A DNA stretch of 64,000 nucleotides from Paenibacillus_E qinlingensis_A (GTDB lineage: Bacteria; Bacillota; Bacilli; Paenibacillales; NBRC-103111). Of the stretch, positions 8,390-15,302 are shown piece after piece. Both the position numbers and the translations under genes were made by a program. Numbering within the stretch: position 1 is the first letter of the stretch; every line of letters begins with the position of its first letter. The notes beneath the pieces are model-generated. The model was not told the origin of the DNA, made no database searches, and saw nothing but the letters and a program-made list of their open reading frames with translations. The stretch covers positions 1 through 64,000 of the forward strand of contig NZ_JAVDSB010000012.1 in NCBI RefSeq assembly GCF_031455095.1. The letters are read 5' to 3'.

Positions 8390-8504
8390 AGTCTTGCAAA
8401 CACACCCTTCCCATTCGTGTTACGATTAACTAATAATGTAGCACACGCGTGCGTGGATTGAGAAGTACCGATCCGATTATTTGTGAAGAATTCTAAATTA
8501 GATC

Positions 8505-8513
8505 TGATATAAT
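8505..8513 (+). promoter_or_regulatory. extended -10 promoter of the two-component operon
   Basis: TGATATAAT is a perfect TGnTATAAT extended -10 element, 60 bp before the kinase start. No convincing -35 box stands 17 bp upstream, which is common for this promoter class. Confidence 0.5.
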
Positions 8514-8572
8514 AGAAACCGTTCCAACCTTATTGCCCATCCTGTTATATCGAAAAGGAGCTGATTTCCTCC

Positions 8573-9394
8573 ATGTCTATGCGTAAATACAAGCTGTTCA
8601 CGATTTTATTACCCGTAATGATAATTGGTGGTTTTGAATATATCCGTCATGAATATTTACTCCGCTATTTAACAATGGAAGCTGGCAATTTCACAATCAC
8701 GGTCATTACTTTGTTCTTATCCTATCTCTTCGCTTCTTGGATGTTTAGCAGCATGGAACGGAGTAATGAACAAATCCTACATAGCGAAGCCCGTAGAGCA
8801 GTCTTCGAAGAGCGTGAGCGATTGGCAAGAGAGCTGCATGATGATTTGGCGCAGACGCTTTTCTTCCTGAATGTCAAACTGCGTCAGGGCGACATCGAAG
8901 AAGCAAAAGCCGCTGTATCCGAGATCGACAATTCGCTGCGGCAGGCCATTTTCAATTTGCGAACACCGCCAGAAGAAGGTACTTCTTTTGGGCAACGCAT
9001 CCAAACTTTCCTAGCCAACTGGAAGTTGGTCAGCGGCATTCACCTCCAAGTGACCGTGCAGATCGAAGAAGACAGCTTCACGCCAAGTGAGGAAGTTCAA
9101 CTTTTTGGCATCCTGCAGGAAGCTTTCACCAACATTCGCAAACACTCGATGGCAACAGACGCTACGTTTCATTTGGAAGCTACACCCGATCGTTGGCGGC
9201 TACATGTGACGGACAATGGCTGTGGTATGCAGCTCGACTCGGATACGGATACAGGTAATAAGAAGAATACGACCTACGGCATCGACCTTATGCAAAAACG
9301 AGCTTCCGAGCTCGGTGCTGCTTTGGAGCTTCGGAGTGAGAAAGGCTGCGGTACAGAAGTGATCGTACTTGCCGATAGAAAGGTGAATAGCTGA
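8573..9394 (+). CDS. NarL-type sensor histidine kinase (HisKA_3)
   Basis: This is a 273-residue membrane kinase. Two hydrophobic segments (about residues 8-24 and 40-60) are joined by a short external loop, so it probably senses within or near the membrane. The phosphoacceptor motif RERLARELHDDLAQ puts the active histidine at residue 89, as in DesK/LiaS/NarX-type kinases. The C-terminal ATPase domain shows FTNIRKHS and VTDNGCGM (N and G1 boxes). It ends in a 1-nt overlap with the regulator (TGATG), a tightly coupled pair. Its signal is unknown. The YcnI-like copper protein that follows suggests copper or envelope stress, which is inference. Confidence 0.9.
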   Translation: MSMRKYKLFTILLPVMIIGGFEYIRHEYLLRYLTMEAGNFTITVITLFLSYLFASWMFSSMERSNEQILHSEARRAVFEERERLARELHDDLAQTLFFLNVKLRQGDIEEAKAAVSEIDNSLRQAIFNLRTPPEEGTSFGQRIQTFLANWKLVSGIHLQVTVQIEEDSFTPSEEVQLFGILQEAFTNIRKHSMATDATFHLEATPDRWRLHVTDNGCGMQLDSDTDTGNKKNTTYGIDLMQKRASELGAALELRSEKGCGTEVIVLADRKVNS

Positions 9395-10065
9395 TGCCAG
9401 AAACGATGCCATTTCGTGTTCTTATTGTTGATGATCATCCCCTAGCACGCAAAGCGATACAAAGCATGCTGGCACCTTGCTCTGATTTCTTCATTGTCGG
9501 AGAAGCTAGCTCCGGAGAAGATGCCATTCGTCTTTGTGGAGAGCTTGCTCCTGACGTTGTCTTAATGGATATTCATATGTCGCCAATGGACGGCTTACAA
9601 GCCACACGGTACATCAAACAAGCCTACAGCGGGATACGCATCGTTATGCTCACGGTTTCGGATGATGTCGCCGATCTTTTCACGGCATTGCAATTCGGGG
9701 CGCAAGGGTATTTGCTCAAAAACATGGACCCCGATGAGTGGCTGAACTATCTCCGTGCACTTCTCGACGATAATTCCGAGGTGGCTCGAGGCATGGCGGA
9801 CAAGCTATTTGGCCGTTTCCGCTCACCGGCAGGTGCGCACACGGAAGGTCCAAGCCCTCATATGCTCACTTCGCGTGAACAAGAAATTACTGCTTATGTC
9901 GCTCAAGGGGATAACAATCGCGTGATTGCCGAAAAACTGCTAATCTCCGAGCATACGGTGAAAAATCACATGAAAAATATTCTCGTGAAGCTCTCCCTAG
10001 AGAATCGCGTGCAGCTCACAGCTTTCGCCATTAAACATGGGTTGACACGAAAAGGACAAAACTAG
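9394..10065 (+). CDS. NarL/FixJ-type response regulator
   Basis: This is a 223-residue regulator. The receiver domain has acidic residues D13/D14 in VDDH, the phosphoacceptor D59 in VVLMDIHM, a T/S switch in LTVSDD and K in LLKNMDPDEW. The C-terminal LuxR-type helix-turn-helix is marked by LTSREQEITAYVAQGDNNRVIAEKL, with recognition segment SEHTVKNHMKNILVKL. It is the cognate partner of the kinase it overlaps. Target genes cannot be seen directly. The YcnI-like gene 98 bp downstream on the same strand is the simplest candidate, either co-transcribed or controlled. Confidence 0.92.
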   Translation: MPETMPFRVLIVDDHPLARKAIQSMLAPCSDFFIVGEASSGEDAIRLCGELAPDVVLMDIHMSPMDGLQATRYIKQAYSGIRIVMLTVSDDVADLFTALQFGAQGYLLKNMDPDEWLNYLRALLDDNSEVARGMADKLFGRFRSPAGAHTEGPSPHMLTSREQEITAYVAQGDNNRVIAEKLLISEHTVKNHMKNILVKLSLENRVQLTAFAIKHGLTRKGQN

Positions 10066-10163
10066 TCGAAAAAATAGCCCACTCGAGTCATACTCTTATG
10101 CTTGTCTATCAGGTAAGATGGACAACATGGTAAGAGTTGAAATTGAAAGGGGAATATTATTCC

Positions 10164-10793
10164 ATGTTTAAAAAGTTCATGTTAACCGCAAGCTCGATGA
10201 TGATCGCCTCCATGCTCCTCGTAGGGATCGCAAGTGCTCACGTCACCGTATATCCGAAAGAAGCTACGCAAGGCAGCTATGAAGTTTTCACCGTACGAGT
10301 GCCTTCCGAGAAGGATAGTGCAACCGTTAAAGTAGAGGTGAAATTCCCGCTTGATTCAGTCGCTGTTTCTCGTTTTGAACCTAAAGCTGGATGGAAGTAT
10401 GACATTGCAAAAGATGCTGCTGGCAAAATTACTGGCGTTACTTGGACAGCTACGGGTGATGGGCTAGGCGCAACTGAATTCGGAGATTTCAGCATGCAAG
10501 GTAAAGTCGCTGATGCCGCTACTCAAATCATCTGGAAAGCTTACCAAACTTACAAAGATGGTTCTGTTGTGGAATGGGTTGGCGCCAATGGATCAGACAA
10601 GCCTGCTTCGGTCACAACCGTTAAAGCGAAAGCTGCTGCTGGCGCAACGACAGATAGCCACGGGAATGTAACGGCTGGCACAGCTGCTGCTGGGGATAGT
10701 TCCGAATCGAACACGTCGCTGTACCTTTCCATTGCTGGTTTAGTGCTGGGTGCTGCTGCGTTGATTGTCGCGTTAGTAAGAAAACGGACATAA
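10164..10793 (+). CDS. YcnI-like DUF1775 copper-binding membrane protein
   Basis: This is a 209-residue exported protein. A signal peptide (about residues 1-25, ending IASA) leaves His26 as the mature N-terminus in the sequence HVTVYPKEA. That is the conserved histidine used to bind Cu(II) in Bacillus YcnI. The DUF1775 domain (to about 150) includes FTVRVPSEK and WTATGDGLG. An Ala/Thr/Ser-rich linker follows, then a C-terminal membrane anchor LYLSIAGLVLGAAALIVALV ending RKRT. I chose the ATG at 10164 because a longer frame from a TTG at 10137 adds residues before the signal peptide; AGGGG lies 11 nt upstream. YcnI genes usually neighbour a CopC/CopD (YcnJ) gene. None is present here, and a two-component system precedes it instead. 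Confidence 0.88.
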   Translation: MFKKFMLTASSMMIASMLLVGIASAHVTVYPKEATQGSYEVFTVRVPSEKDSATVKVEVKFPLDSVAVSRFEPKAGWKYDIAKDAAGKITGVTWTATGDGLGATEFGDFSMQGKVADAATQIIWKAYQTYKDGSVVEWVGANGSDKPASVTTVKAKAAAGATTDSHGNVTAGTAAAGDSSESNTSLYLSIAGLVLGAAALIVALVRKRT

Positions 10794-10820
10794 GAACCCT
10801 TTTAATCCTGTAGAAAATGG

Positions 10821-10865
10821 AAAAAGACTTCCATCAGATCTCGTTGATCTGATGGAAGTCTTTTT
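10821..10865. terminator. bidirectional intrinsic terminator
   Basis: A perfect 20-bp stem (10821-10840 with 10846-10865) with loop TCGTT is flanked by A-run and T-run. It ends both the YcnI-like gene (+) and the thyA-folA unit (-). Confidence 0.9.
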
Positions 10866-10877
10866 GGGTTGCTTATC

Positions 10878-11357
10878 TTATCTCTCGTAAATCCGGAAAT
10901 AGTACTCATACGGATTCTTCTCGTTACGCTCACCTTGCTCAGACGATACTAGTGTCCAAGTGGTCAAGTCGAGGTCGGACATAAAGGTATCCGCCTCAAA
11001 CTCATCCTCGATGTACGTGATGTACATCCGATTCACATGCGAGGCAAACAGTTTGAATATCTCTGCTCCACCGATGACGAATAGCTCCTGATCAGGGAAC
11101 GCGTCGATTGCTTCGTCTACGGAGTGAATAACTTCGCAGCCCTCGGCTTGATACGCAGTATTCTGCGTGAGAATGACGTTGCGTCTTCCGGGAAGCGGCT
11201 TGCCGATGGACTCGTACGTTTTGCGTCCCATCAGGATGGGATGCCCCATCGTCACGTTTTTGAAAAATTTTAAATCACCTGGCAGATGCCAAGGTAGTTT
11301 ATTATTGACGCCAATGGCTCGGTTACGGTCCATGGCAAATATAAATGAGATACTCAT
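10878..11357 (-). CDS. folA: dihydrofolate reductase
   Basis: This is a 159-residue enzyme that reduces dihydrofolate to tetrahydrofolate with NADPH. Seen are the Met20-loop segment AIGVNNKLPWHLPGDLKFF, the NADPH-binding MGRKTYESIGKPLPGRRN and the late VIGGAEIF. Length and motifs are normal, so it should be active. AAGGAG precedes the ATG. It lies 33 nt after thyA on the same strand. This is the usual pairing, because thymidylate synthase makes the dihydrofolate that this enzyme recycles. Confidence 0.97.
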   Translation of the reverse strand: MSISFIFAMDRNRAIGVNNKLPWHLPGDLKFFKNVTMGHPILMGRKTYESIGKPLPGRRNVILTQNTAYQAEGCEVIHSVDEAIDAFPDQELFVIGGAEIFKLFASHVNRMYITYIEDEFEADTFMSDLDLTTWTLVSSEQGERNEKNPYEYYFRIYER

Positions 11358-11390
11358 AGGGCGAACACTCCTTTCGTTACAACAACTTCC

Positions 11391-12185
11391 TTATATCGCA
11401 ATCGGCGCCTTGATGCCCGGCAGCGGTGTGTAGTTCAGAAATTCAAAATCATCGAATTGATAGTCAAAAATGGAAGCTGGCTTCCTTTTGATATGAAGTG
11501 TTGGCAGCTCTTGTGGCTCTCTCGCTAGCTGTTTATTCACTTGTTCAACATGATTCTGATAAATGTGCACATCGCCACCGTTCCAGATCAGATCCCCTAC
11601 TTCAAGATCGCACTGCTGAGCAATCATATGGGTTAACAGAGCATACGACGCCAAATTGAAGGGCAGACCCAAGAACGTGTCCACCGACCTCATTTGGAAC
11701 ATACACGATAAACGACCGTTGGCTACATAAAATTGAAACGCATAGTGGCACGGCGGCAAGGCCATGTTATCCACTTCTGCAGGGTTCCAAGCGCTAACCA
11801 AGTGTCTGCGTGAATCTGGATTCGTCTTGATTTGGTGAATCAGCTTCTCGATTTGATCGATAACTTGCCCATTTGGCGCCAGCCATGTACGCCATTGTGC
11901 ACCGTATACGCGGCCAAGATTTCCCTCTTCGTCCGCCCATTCATCCCAGATCGAAACACCATTATCGCGCAAATATTGAACATTCGTGCTGCCGCTTACG
12001 AACCACAGAAGTTCATGAACAATGGATTTGATATGCAGCTTCTTCGTTGTTAAAAGAGGGAAACCTTCGCTCAAATTGATTCGCATCCCACGTCCAAAAA
12101 CAGAAATCGTTCCTGTTCCCGTGCGATCTCCCTTTTCGACACCTTGATCTAAGACATCCTTAAGCAATTCTAAATAAGCTTTCAT
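11391..12185 (-). CDS. thyA: thymidylate synthase
   Basis: This is a 264-residue ThyA that methylates dUMP to dTMP using methylenetetrahydrofolate. The catalytic cysteine is C146 in LPPCHYAFQFYV. Other landmarks are GDRTGTGT near the N-terminus, the RRHLVSAWNP phosphate-binding loop, and the folate-binding C-terminus GIKAPIAI. Length matches the E. coli type. It is the promoter-proximal gene of the thyA-folA operon. An extended -10 element lies 37 bp before the start, and a weak GGGG ribosome binding site lies 12 nt before the ATG. Confidence 0.97.
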   Translation of the reverse strand: MKAYLELLKDVLDQGVEKGDRTGTGTISVFGRGMRINLSEGFPLLTTKKLHIKSIVHELLWFVSGSTNVQYLRDNGVSIWDEWADEEGNLGRVYGAQWRTWLAPNGQVIDQIEKLIHQIKTNPDSRRHLVSAWNPAEVDNMALPPCHYAFQFYVANGRLSCMFQMRSVDTFLGLPFNLASYALLTHMIAQQCDLEVGDLIWNGGDVHIYQNHVEQVNKQLAREPQELPTLHIKRKPASIFDYQFDDFEFLNYTPLPGIKAPIAI

Positions 12186-12221
12186 AATTCAATCATTCCC
12201 CACATTTTCGACATATCTTCT

Positions 12222-12230
12222 ATTATAACA
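12222..12230 (-). promoter_or_regulatory. extended -10 promoter of thyA-folA
   Basis: On the minus strand the sequence reads TGTTATAAT, an exact TGnTATAAT element. No good -35 box is visible. Confidence 0.5.
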
Positions 12231-12333
12231 TCATCCAATTCGACAATTCATCTCAAATTCCACCCGTATACAAGAAAACCAGGTTTGTTCATAATTAAAT
12301 ATGGATTACCAACTATTACCAAGGAGTGATGTT

Positions 12334-12891
12334 ATGTCCAAAAAGATCTTATTTCTAACTGGTGATGCTGTAGAAGTATTGGAAGTATACTATCCTTATT
12401 ACCGTGTACTGGAAGAGGGCTATGAAGCCGTTATCGCCTCCCCCACGAAGAAAGTACTCCGTACCGTCGTTCACGATTTTGTTGAAGATTGGGAAACATA
12501 TACCGAAAAACCTGGACATCTTCTCCCTTCCCACGTCGCCTTCGCCGATGTTGATCCCAGCCAGTTCGATGGGCTGATCATTCCGGGCGGCAGAGCTCCA
12601 GAATACATTCGCTCGAGTGAAGATGTGCCACGCATCCTTCGTCATTTCCTTGAAGCGGATAAGCCTGTAGGTGCCATCTGTCATGGTGCGCAAGTATTCG
12701 CCGCTTTGAAAGACAGAACCCTCTTCGAGGGTCGCACGTTGACAGCGTATAACGCATGTCGCTTGGATGTAGAAGCGCTAGGTGCGACCTATACTACAGA
12801 TACGCTTCATGTCGATGGGAAACTCGTCAGCGGTCATGCGTGGCCGGATTTACCAGGTTTTATGCGGGAGTTTTTAAAATTATTGGCTTAA
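12334..12891 (+). CDS. DJ-1/PfpI family protein
   Basis: This is a 185-residue protein of the DJ-1/PfpI (class I glutamine amidotransferase-like) fold. The nucleophile elbow GAICHGAQ holds Cys116, and DGLIIPGGRAPEYIR is the conserved loop before it. Family members act as deglycases/glyoxalases, chaperones or proteases, so the reaction here is uncertain. The ATG at 12334 follows AAGGAG by 7 nt; an upstream in-frame ATG at 12301 has no such site. It is a single-gene unit with its own terminator. Confidence 0.85.
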   Translation: MSKKILFLTGDAVEVLEVYYPYYRVLEEGYEAVIASPTKKVLRTVVHDFVEDWETYTEKPGHLLPSHVAFADVDPSQFDGLIIPGGRAPEYIRSSEDVPRILRHFLEADKPVGAICHGAQVFAALKDRTLFEGRTLTAYNACRLDVEALGATYTTDTLHVDGKLVSGHAWPDLPGFMREFLKLLA

Positions 12892-12914
12892 TCCATTTAC
12901 ATAAAGTGAGAGCA

Positions 12915-12950
12915 AAAACGAGACTAACTAGTGATAGATAGTCTCGTTTT
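12915..12950. terminator. bidirectional intrinsic terminator
   Basis: Arms AAAACGAGACTA (12915-12926) and TAGTCTCGTTTT (12939-12950) stand between converging genes, with A- and T-rich flanks. Confidence 0.85.
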
Positions 12951-12968
12951 GTTTTCTAATATTGAAAT

Positions 12969-13754
12969 TTATTTAGAAACAAGTGCATTTCCGAAGTCAA
13001 TCATAGCCCAGCTGCCCTTCCCTTTTTCCATTGTAAACACGAGCTTAAGTTTCTCGACTTGTGCAATCGGAACTGTGATATCTTGCGCCTCTTGCCCGTC
13101 TTTTACTTGAAAAGTAGCTAGCAGCTTATTATCACCAAATATTTGAAGGATGCCAACTTCTCCATCTTGATACTTACTAATGCGCTTATGCATACCGACA
13201 AAACCCGTTAATTTCTTATACTCGCCATGCAGGAGGAACTCAACGGATGCCTCCGTTGGCGCTGCTCCGTTCTGCGAATGTACACCACTGCTAATTCCAT
13301 GAACAGCTGTCCTTGTGCCAACACGAATCGTTTCCCCGACGAAAGATTCGTTCAGGTTGATTTTCGGTCCATTGGGATCGCTCGATTTCTGAGTAAAATC
13401 AAAGTCCGCTAGGATATCAGGACTATTCTGGGTGGCATCTTTATAAGGTAACGAAGGATCAACTGTTGCCGCAGCTTTTGTCTTGAGCTCCACGGTTTGC
13501 TGTTGTTCGAGCCAACCGACATCCAGCCCCACAGCCTCTGCGACAGCACGAACTGGCAAATAGGTGGAACCATTAACAATTAATGGACTCAGTACTTGAC
13601 CGTCTGCACTCTTCGGTGTCCAAGGTGCAGCATTCAAAGAAAATCGAATATCACTGTTCAAATACCCCTTTATTTCTTCCAAATTTGACTGTGCCGCAAC
13701 GACCGTACTCACACCTACTAATAGGAGACTTGCACAAATAAGTATTTTTTTCAT
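12969..13754 (-). CDS. secreted stalk-domain protein with NPCBM-like C-terminus (paralogue 2)
   Basis: This is a 261-residue exported protein. It has a signal peptide (MKKILICASLLLVGVSTVVAA) and a copper-amine-oxidase-N-type 'stalk' domain (about 40-95; VNGSTYLPVRAVAEAVGLDV). The C-terminal half resembles NPCBM/NEW2 carbohydrate-binding modules (HGISSGVHSQ, VEFLLHGEYKKLTGFVGMHK). It probably binds cell-wall or other glycans; no catalytic domain is visible. The ATG at 13754 was chosen because TAGGAGG stands 9 nt upstream; a longer open frame begins far upstream of the signal peptide. It lies 19 nt behind a paralogue with the same layout, so the two form an operon. Confidence 0.8.
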   Translation of the reverse strand: MKKILICASLLLVGVSTVVAAQSNLEEIKGYLNSDIRFSLNAAPWTPKSADGQVLSPLIVNGSTYLPVRAVAEAVGLDVGWLEQQQTVELKTKAAATVDPSLPYKDATQNSPDILADFDFTQKSSDPNGPKINLNESFVGETIRVGTRTAVHGISSGVHSQNGAAPTEASVEFLLHGEYKKLTGFVGMHKRISKYQDGEVGILQIFGDNKLLATFQVKDGQEAQDITVPIAQVEKLKLVFTMEKGKGSWAMIDFGNALVSK

Positions 13755-13773
13755 CTTTATGTTCCTCCTACTA

Positions 13774-14514
13774 TTATCTATAAAGTTTGGCATCGAGAAG
13801 ATTAATTGTTTGTGGTGAATGTGCACCGTTGCTAAAAGACACAAAAAGCTTATCGACATTTGTAACATCAATAAACACCGTTCGCGGTTTATCTCCCGGT
13901 TTAATCCTATACTGGTTTTGAGTCCCCCACATACTTGATATACCAACTGTACTATAGTTGCTATCCGCTACAGAGCTGTCGTCTATACCGACAATTGCTT
14001 CTAATTTTCGGAATTGCCCGCCTAAATCAATCTCCATATTTTTCAACCAATTTTCCCGATCAGGTGCATAAGTGGTGAAGGGACTTAGAGATAATTGCAG
14101 GCCTGATGAGTAAGTTTTGCTGAACATCGTAACAGGTGTTTGAACAATTTTCATCGCAGTCGAGAGATCTGAATCAATGTAAGGAATTATTTTCCGATTA
14201 GACAGCAATTCAAATTCTCCTGTCGTTTCTTTCTTTGAAAGTACGATTGTCTTAGCGGATTCATTCCAATCTACTTTCAAGCCTGTAGCCTCAGCAACAG
14301 AACGAAGCGGCAAATAAGTACTGCCCTCATACGTGAGTGCATCCTGTTTGATTCCATCTGCATCGAAAGGCGTCCATGCTTCCCCTTTCAGCATAAACTT
14401 TATCCCCTTGTTCACATAGACAGAAACTTCTTGAATGTTTGATGTAGCATAAACGGCTGTAGAGCAACTAAAAATAAGCAAACTAGCAAGAGCTAACGTA
14501 GTCGATTTTCTCAT
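13774..14514 (-). CDS. secreted stalk-domain protein with NPCBM-like C-terminus (paralogue 1)
   Basis: This is a 246-residue exported protein with the same layout as its downstream neighbour. It has a signal peptide (residues 1-25), a stalk domain with YEGSTYLPLRSVAEATGLKVDW, and a C-terminal domain containing NMEIDLGGQFRKLEAIVGID, the typical NPCBM opening strand and turn. The start at 14514 follows AGGAGG by 4-5 nt. The two genes differ considerably in their C-terminal halves, so the duplication is old. The ligand is unknown. The family name 'copper amine oxidase-like' reflects the stalk domain only and does not imply oxidase activity. Confidence 0.8.
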   Translation of the reverse strand: MRKSTTLALASLLIFSCSTAVYATSNIQEVSVYVNKGIKFMLKGEAWTPFDADGIKQDALTYEGSTYLPLRSVAEATGLKVDWNESAKTIVLSKKETTGEFELLSNRKIIPYIDSDLSTAMKIVQTPVTMFSKTYSSGLQLSLSPFTTYAPDRENWLKNMEIDLGGQFRKLEAIVGIDDSSVADSNYSTVGISSMWGTQNQYRIKPGDKPRTVFIDVTNVDKLFVSFSNGAHSPQTINLLDAKLYR

Positions 14515-14694
14515 AAGTCCTCCTGATTTCGTCAAAATATATGACCATTCTACAAGATCTGCAAGAGAACTGGCATGAAATTCAGCAATCTTTGTCAAAT
14601 CTTTAGCAAAGTCCTCTTAAACCGCTCTGTAATAATTGCCACCTCACAGCAAGGTGCTTTTTCCTGCGGATTATGTTACATTTTTTTAGAAAGA

Positions 14695-14736
14695 AGAGGT
14701 TCGTGAACTCCCTCTCTAAAAAACTATGAAATGAGG
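14695..14736 (+). promoter_or_regulatory. preQ1-I riboswitch upstream of queF
   Basis: The leader holds AGAGGTTC, a short loop, CTCCCTCT and then CTAAAAAACTA. This is the compact class I preQ1 aptamer: a GAGG/CCTC-type stem followed by an A-rich tail that folds back as an H-type pseudoknot. The ribosome binding site ATGAGG (14731-14736) directly abuts the A-rich tail, and no terminator hairpin follows. Ligand binding should therefore block translation. The next gene is a queuosine-pathway gene, as expected. Confidence 0.88.
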
Positions 14737-14744
14737 ATTTACCC

Positions 14745-15242
14745 ATGGCAGGCAGAAGTAATGAAGATTTGAAAGACATTACGTTGTTAGGCAATCAAGG
14801 AACGAAATATATTTTCAATTATGACCCTACACTCTTAGAAGCTTTTGATAATAAACACCCGGATCGGGCTTATTTCGTCAAATTTAACTTCCCTGAGTTC
14901 ACTAGTCTTTGTCCTGTAACGGGACAACCGGATTTCGCTACCCTTTACATTTCGTATATTCCTACGATTAAAATGGTCGAGAGCAAATCCTTGAAGCTCT
15001 ATCTATTCAGCTTCCGTAACCACGGTGATTTCCACGAGGATTGTGTCAATATTATTATGAATGATCTCATCGACTTGATGAACCCGCGATACATTGAAGT
15101 ATGGGGCAAGTTCACACCGCGCGGCGGCATCTCCATTGATCCTTACTGTAACTGGGGGCAACCAGGTACGAAGTATGAGGCCATGGCTGATCATCGCTTG
15201 ATGAATCATGATCTGTATCCAGAGAAGATTGATAACCGTTAA
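14745..15242 (+). CDS. queF: NADPH-dependent 7-cyano-7-deazaguanine reductase
   Basis: This is a 165-residue unimodular QueF, which reduces preQ0 to preQ1 in queuosine biosynthesis. The catalytic Cys56 in SLCPVTGQPDF forms the thioimide intermediate, and Asp63 is the general acid. Also seen is the substrate-binding SKSLKLYLFSFRNHGDFHED, the QueF signature. Length matches the Bacillus enzyme. The other queuosine genes (queC, queD, queE) are not in this window. Expression is expected to be shut down by its own product preQ1 through the leader riboswitch. Confidence 0.97.
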   Translation: MAGRSNEDLKDITLLGNQGTKYIFNYDPTLLEAFDNKHPDRAYFVKFNFPEFTSLCPVTGQPDFATLYISYIPTIKMVESKSLKLYLFSFRNHGDFHEDCVNIIMNDLIDLMNPRYIEVWGKFTPRGGISIDPYCNWGQPGTKYEAMADHRLMNHDLYPEKIDNR

Positions 15243-15249
15243 TAAAAAG

Positions 15250-15297
15250 AAAAGCTTCGTCATTCCCAGCTACTAGCTGAGAGTGATCGAAGCTTTT
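15250..15297. terminator. intrinsic terminator between queF and the beta-helix gene
   Basis: Outer arms AAAAGCTTCG and CGAAGCTTTT close a hairpin with a small inner AGCT stem. Poly-T follows on the + strand, and the opposite side is A-rich. Confidence 0.8.
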
Positions 15298-15302
15298 TTA
15301 AT

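Noticed and set aside
14638..14668. Hairpin with T-run before the preQ1 riboswitch (CACCT/AGGTG)
   Set aside because: Only a 5-bp stem, and no + strand gene lies upstream that would need a terminator.
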